The position numbers and the translations under genes are program-made. A stretch of 64,000 bases of DNA from Kineothrix sp. MB12-C1 (GTDB lineage Bacteria > Bacillota > Clostridia > Lachnospirales > Lachnospiraceae): positions 248,001 to 312,000 of the forward strand of contig NZ_CP132957.1 of assembly GCF_030863805.1 (NCBI RefSeq), in the 5' to 3' direction. Under the pieces are notes generated by a model. It was not told where the DNA came from and made no database searches. It saw only the letters and a list, made by a program, of their open reading frames with translations. Below are positions 62,956 to 64,000 of this stretch, piece after piece (position 1 is the stretch's first letter; the number at the start of each line of letters is the position of its first letter).

Positions 62956-64000
62956 CTATTTTTGTCCGCTAAGTAATGTTTTTACAGTCTTCTGGGGATT
63001 GAATTCCTCGATATCATCGGGTACATTCTGTCCGCTGGTAACATATGACAACGAAGCACCTGTATGCAATTTGATATTTAACAAATTGCCCATCGTTGAC
63101 GTTTCATCTAATTTAGTAAATATTAACTTATAATCTGTAATCTGTGAATAAGAATCAACAATACGAAGTAAATCCCTGTATTTGGTCGTCGCACTAAGCA
63201 CCAGGAAGATTTCCTTTTCTGCCAATCCATCAACAGAGCGTAGAATACTTTCGGTATTAGCCTTCTGCTCTTCATTCTGATAAGAATGCCCGGAAGTATC
63301 TACGAAGATATAATCGAATTCAGCGAAAGCTTTAATCGCTGCCATAATTTCATCCGAAGAATATACGACACGAAAAGGAACTTCAAGAATGTTAGCATAG
63401 GTACGAAGCTGTTCAGCCGCTGCAATACGGTACGTATCCGCCGTTAGCAGCGCCACCTGCTTCTTCTCATCCACAATATATCTAGAAGCGATTTTAGCTA
63501 TCGTCGTTGTCTTTCCAACACCTGTCGGACCTATGAAAAAGATTACCTTCGCCCCATCTTCTGCCGGTGTAATACTTATTGGCTTCCCAAACTTTAGAAC
63601 CATCTTTTGATAAATATTCGCCAAAGCATAATCAAAAGGCATGTTAGGCTTTACATTTTTCTCAATTTCATCGATAATTTGGTTGGCATATTGCTCGCTG
63701 ACCTCATTATCCAACATAGTGTTATATAATACCTTTGTAAACTTCTCCAGCTCACTTAACTTCTCTTCATCTTCTTCCTGCTTTTCCTGATCCGAACGCT
63801 GTAACTGCTGTTCTAAGAGAGAATGAAGATTATCAAGCTTCTCCTCCAAAAGAGAGTTGTCCCTTTTTTGTTCATCCAGATTTTCTACTACGAAAGACCT
63901 GTTCGCCATTCCCGACACAGGCTCTTTTACCTCTTCTCTTCTCGGCGGATAATATCTCTCATTTTCTTCCTCAAGAGCAACAGTAACCTCCGTCATCTCA
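62956..64000 (-). CDS. flhF: Flagellar biosynthesis GTPase FlhF, 5' end beyond window
   Basis: SRP-type GTPase that sets the site of flagellar assembly. The frame is open to base 64000, so the N-terminal B domain is partly outside the window; the first ATG inside (63996) is internal. About 348 residues are visible: a coiled-coil/N domain, then the G domain with GPTGVGKTTTIAKIASRY (about residues 155-172 of the visible part), DTYRIAAAEQL, VDTSGHS (the DTAGR motif is replaced by DTSGH) and TKLDETSTMG. It is followed by flhG. Confidence 0.93.
   Translation of the reverse strand, partial: EMTEVTVALEEENERYYPPRREEVKEPVSGMANRSFVVENLDEQKRDNSLLEEKLDNLHSLLEQQLQRSDQEKQEEDEEKLSELEKFTKVLYNTMLDNEVSEQYANQIIDEIEKNVKPNMPFDYALANIYQKMVLKFGKPISITPAEDGAKVIFFIGPTGVGKTTTIAKIASRYIVDEKKQVALLTADTYRIAAAEQLRTYANILEVPFRVVYSSDEIMAAIKAFAEFDYIFVDTSGHSYQNEEQKANTESILRSVDGLAEKEIFLVLSATTKYRDLLRIVDSYSQITDYKLIFTKLDETSTMGNLLNIKLHTGASLSYVTSGQNVPDDIEEFNPQKTVKTLLSGQK

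Overview
The window looks like a chromosomal segment of a motile, endospore-forming anaerobe of the Clostridia, most likely a Lachnospiraceae. The evidence is a complete spoIIIA operon, a fla/che operon end with sigma-28, FlhF, FlhG and CheC/CheD, PolC-type DNA polymerase, a stand-alone glycyl-radical protein, moderate-to-low GC and strong GGAGG ribosome binding sites. No genus can be named from the sequence alone. Almost every gene is on the minus strand, so transcription runs from position 64000 towards 1.

Read in transcription order, the layout follows the long conserved Firmicutes block known from Bacillus subtilis. It starts with the 3' half of the fla/che operon (flhF partial, flhG, PilZ, cheB, cheA, cheW, cheC, cheD, small membrane protein, fliA, fapA, two SwrB-region proteins, MltG-like protein; 64000-52284). 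Then come rpsB-tsf (52074-50346). An accessory segment of about 16 kb follows (50091-34285): a broken mannoside locus (histidine-kinase fragment, GH38 alpha-mannosidase without a start, GH2 beta-mannosidase, D-lyxose isomerase), an MFS transporter with a KdpD-like orphan kinase, a phosphate transporter with its DUF47 partner, and a BmpA/Nup nucleoside ABC transporter. The conserved order resumes with bactofilin, pyrH, frr, uppS, cdsA, dxr and rseP (34112-28138). A PP2C phosphatase/Ser-Thr kinase pair (27685-25505) sits before ispG and polC. A CheX-like/CheY pair follows polC, then tRNA-Glu(CUC), the rimP-nusA-ylxR-ylxQ-infB-rbfA-nrnA-truB-ribF operon, an NlpC/P60 hydrolase, rpsO and pnp. A single plus-strand gene, a GrcA-like glycyl-radical protein, lies between pnp and the spoIIIAA-AG operon, which runs off the left edge.

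The conserved blocks cover translation (rpsB, tsf, frr, infB, rbfA, rimP, rpsO), RNA handling (nusA, pnp, nrnA, truB), envelope and isoprenoid synthesis (uppS, cdsA, dxr, ispG, rseP) and motility. The regulatory DNA is unusually legible. Ten sigma-A-like promoters and eleven intrinsic terminator hairpins can be placed, including a terminator inside the rimP-nusA leader and a long double-stranded leader in front of pnp.

I found no clear new defence or mobile system: no transposase, integrase, phage gene or CRISPR array is visible. The most interesting signals are (1) a 27-nt hairpin repeat in three copies with compensatory stem changes; (2) a deletion-like junction fusing a YesM-type kinase fragment to a start-less GH38 gene; (3) a CheB that has lost most of its receiver domain; (4) a 39-nt element shared by two unrelated genes and differing only by transitions; and (5) the leader RNA structures of nusA and pnp. 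All functional statements come from reading the sequence and knowledge of the families. No search was run.
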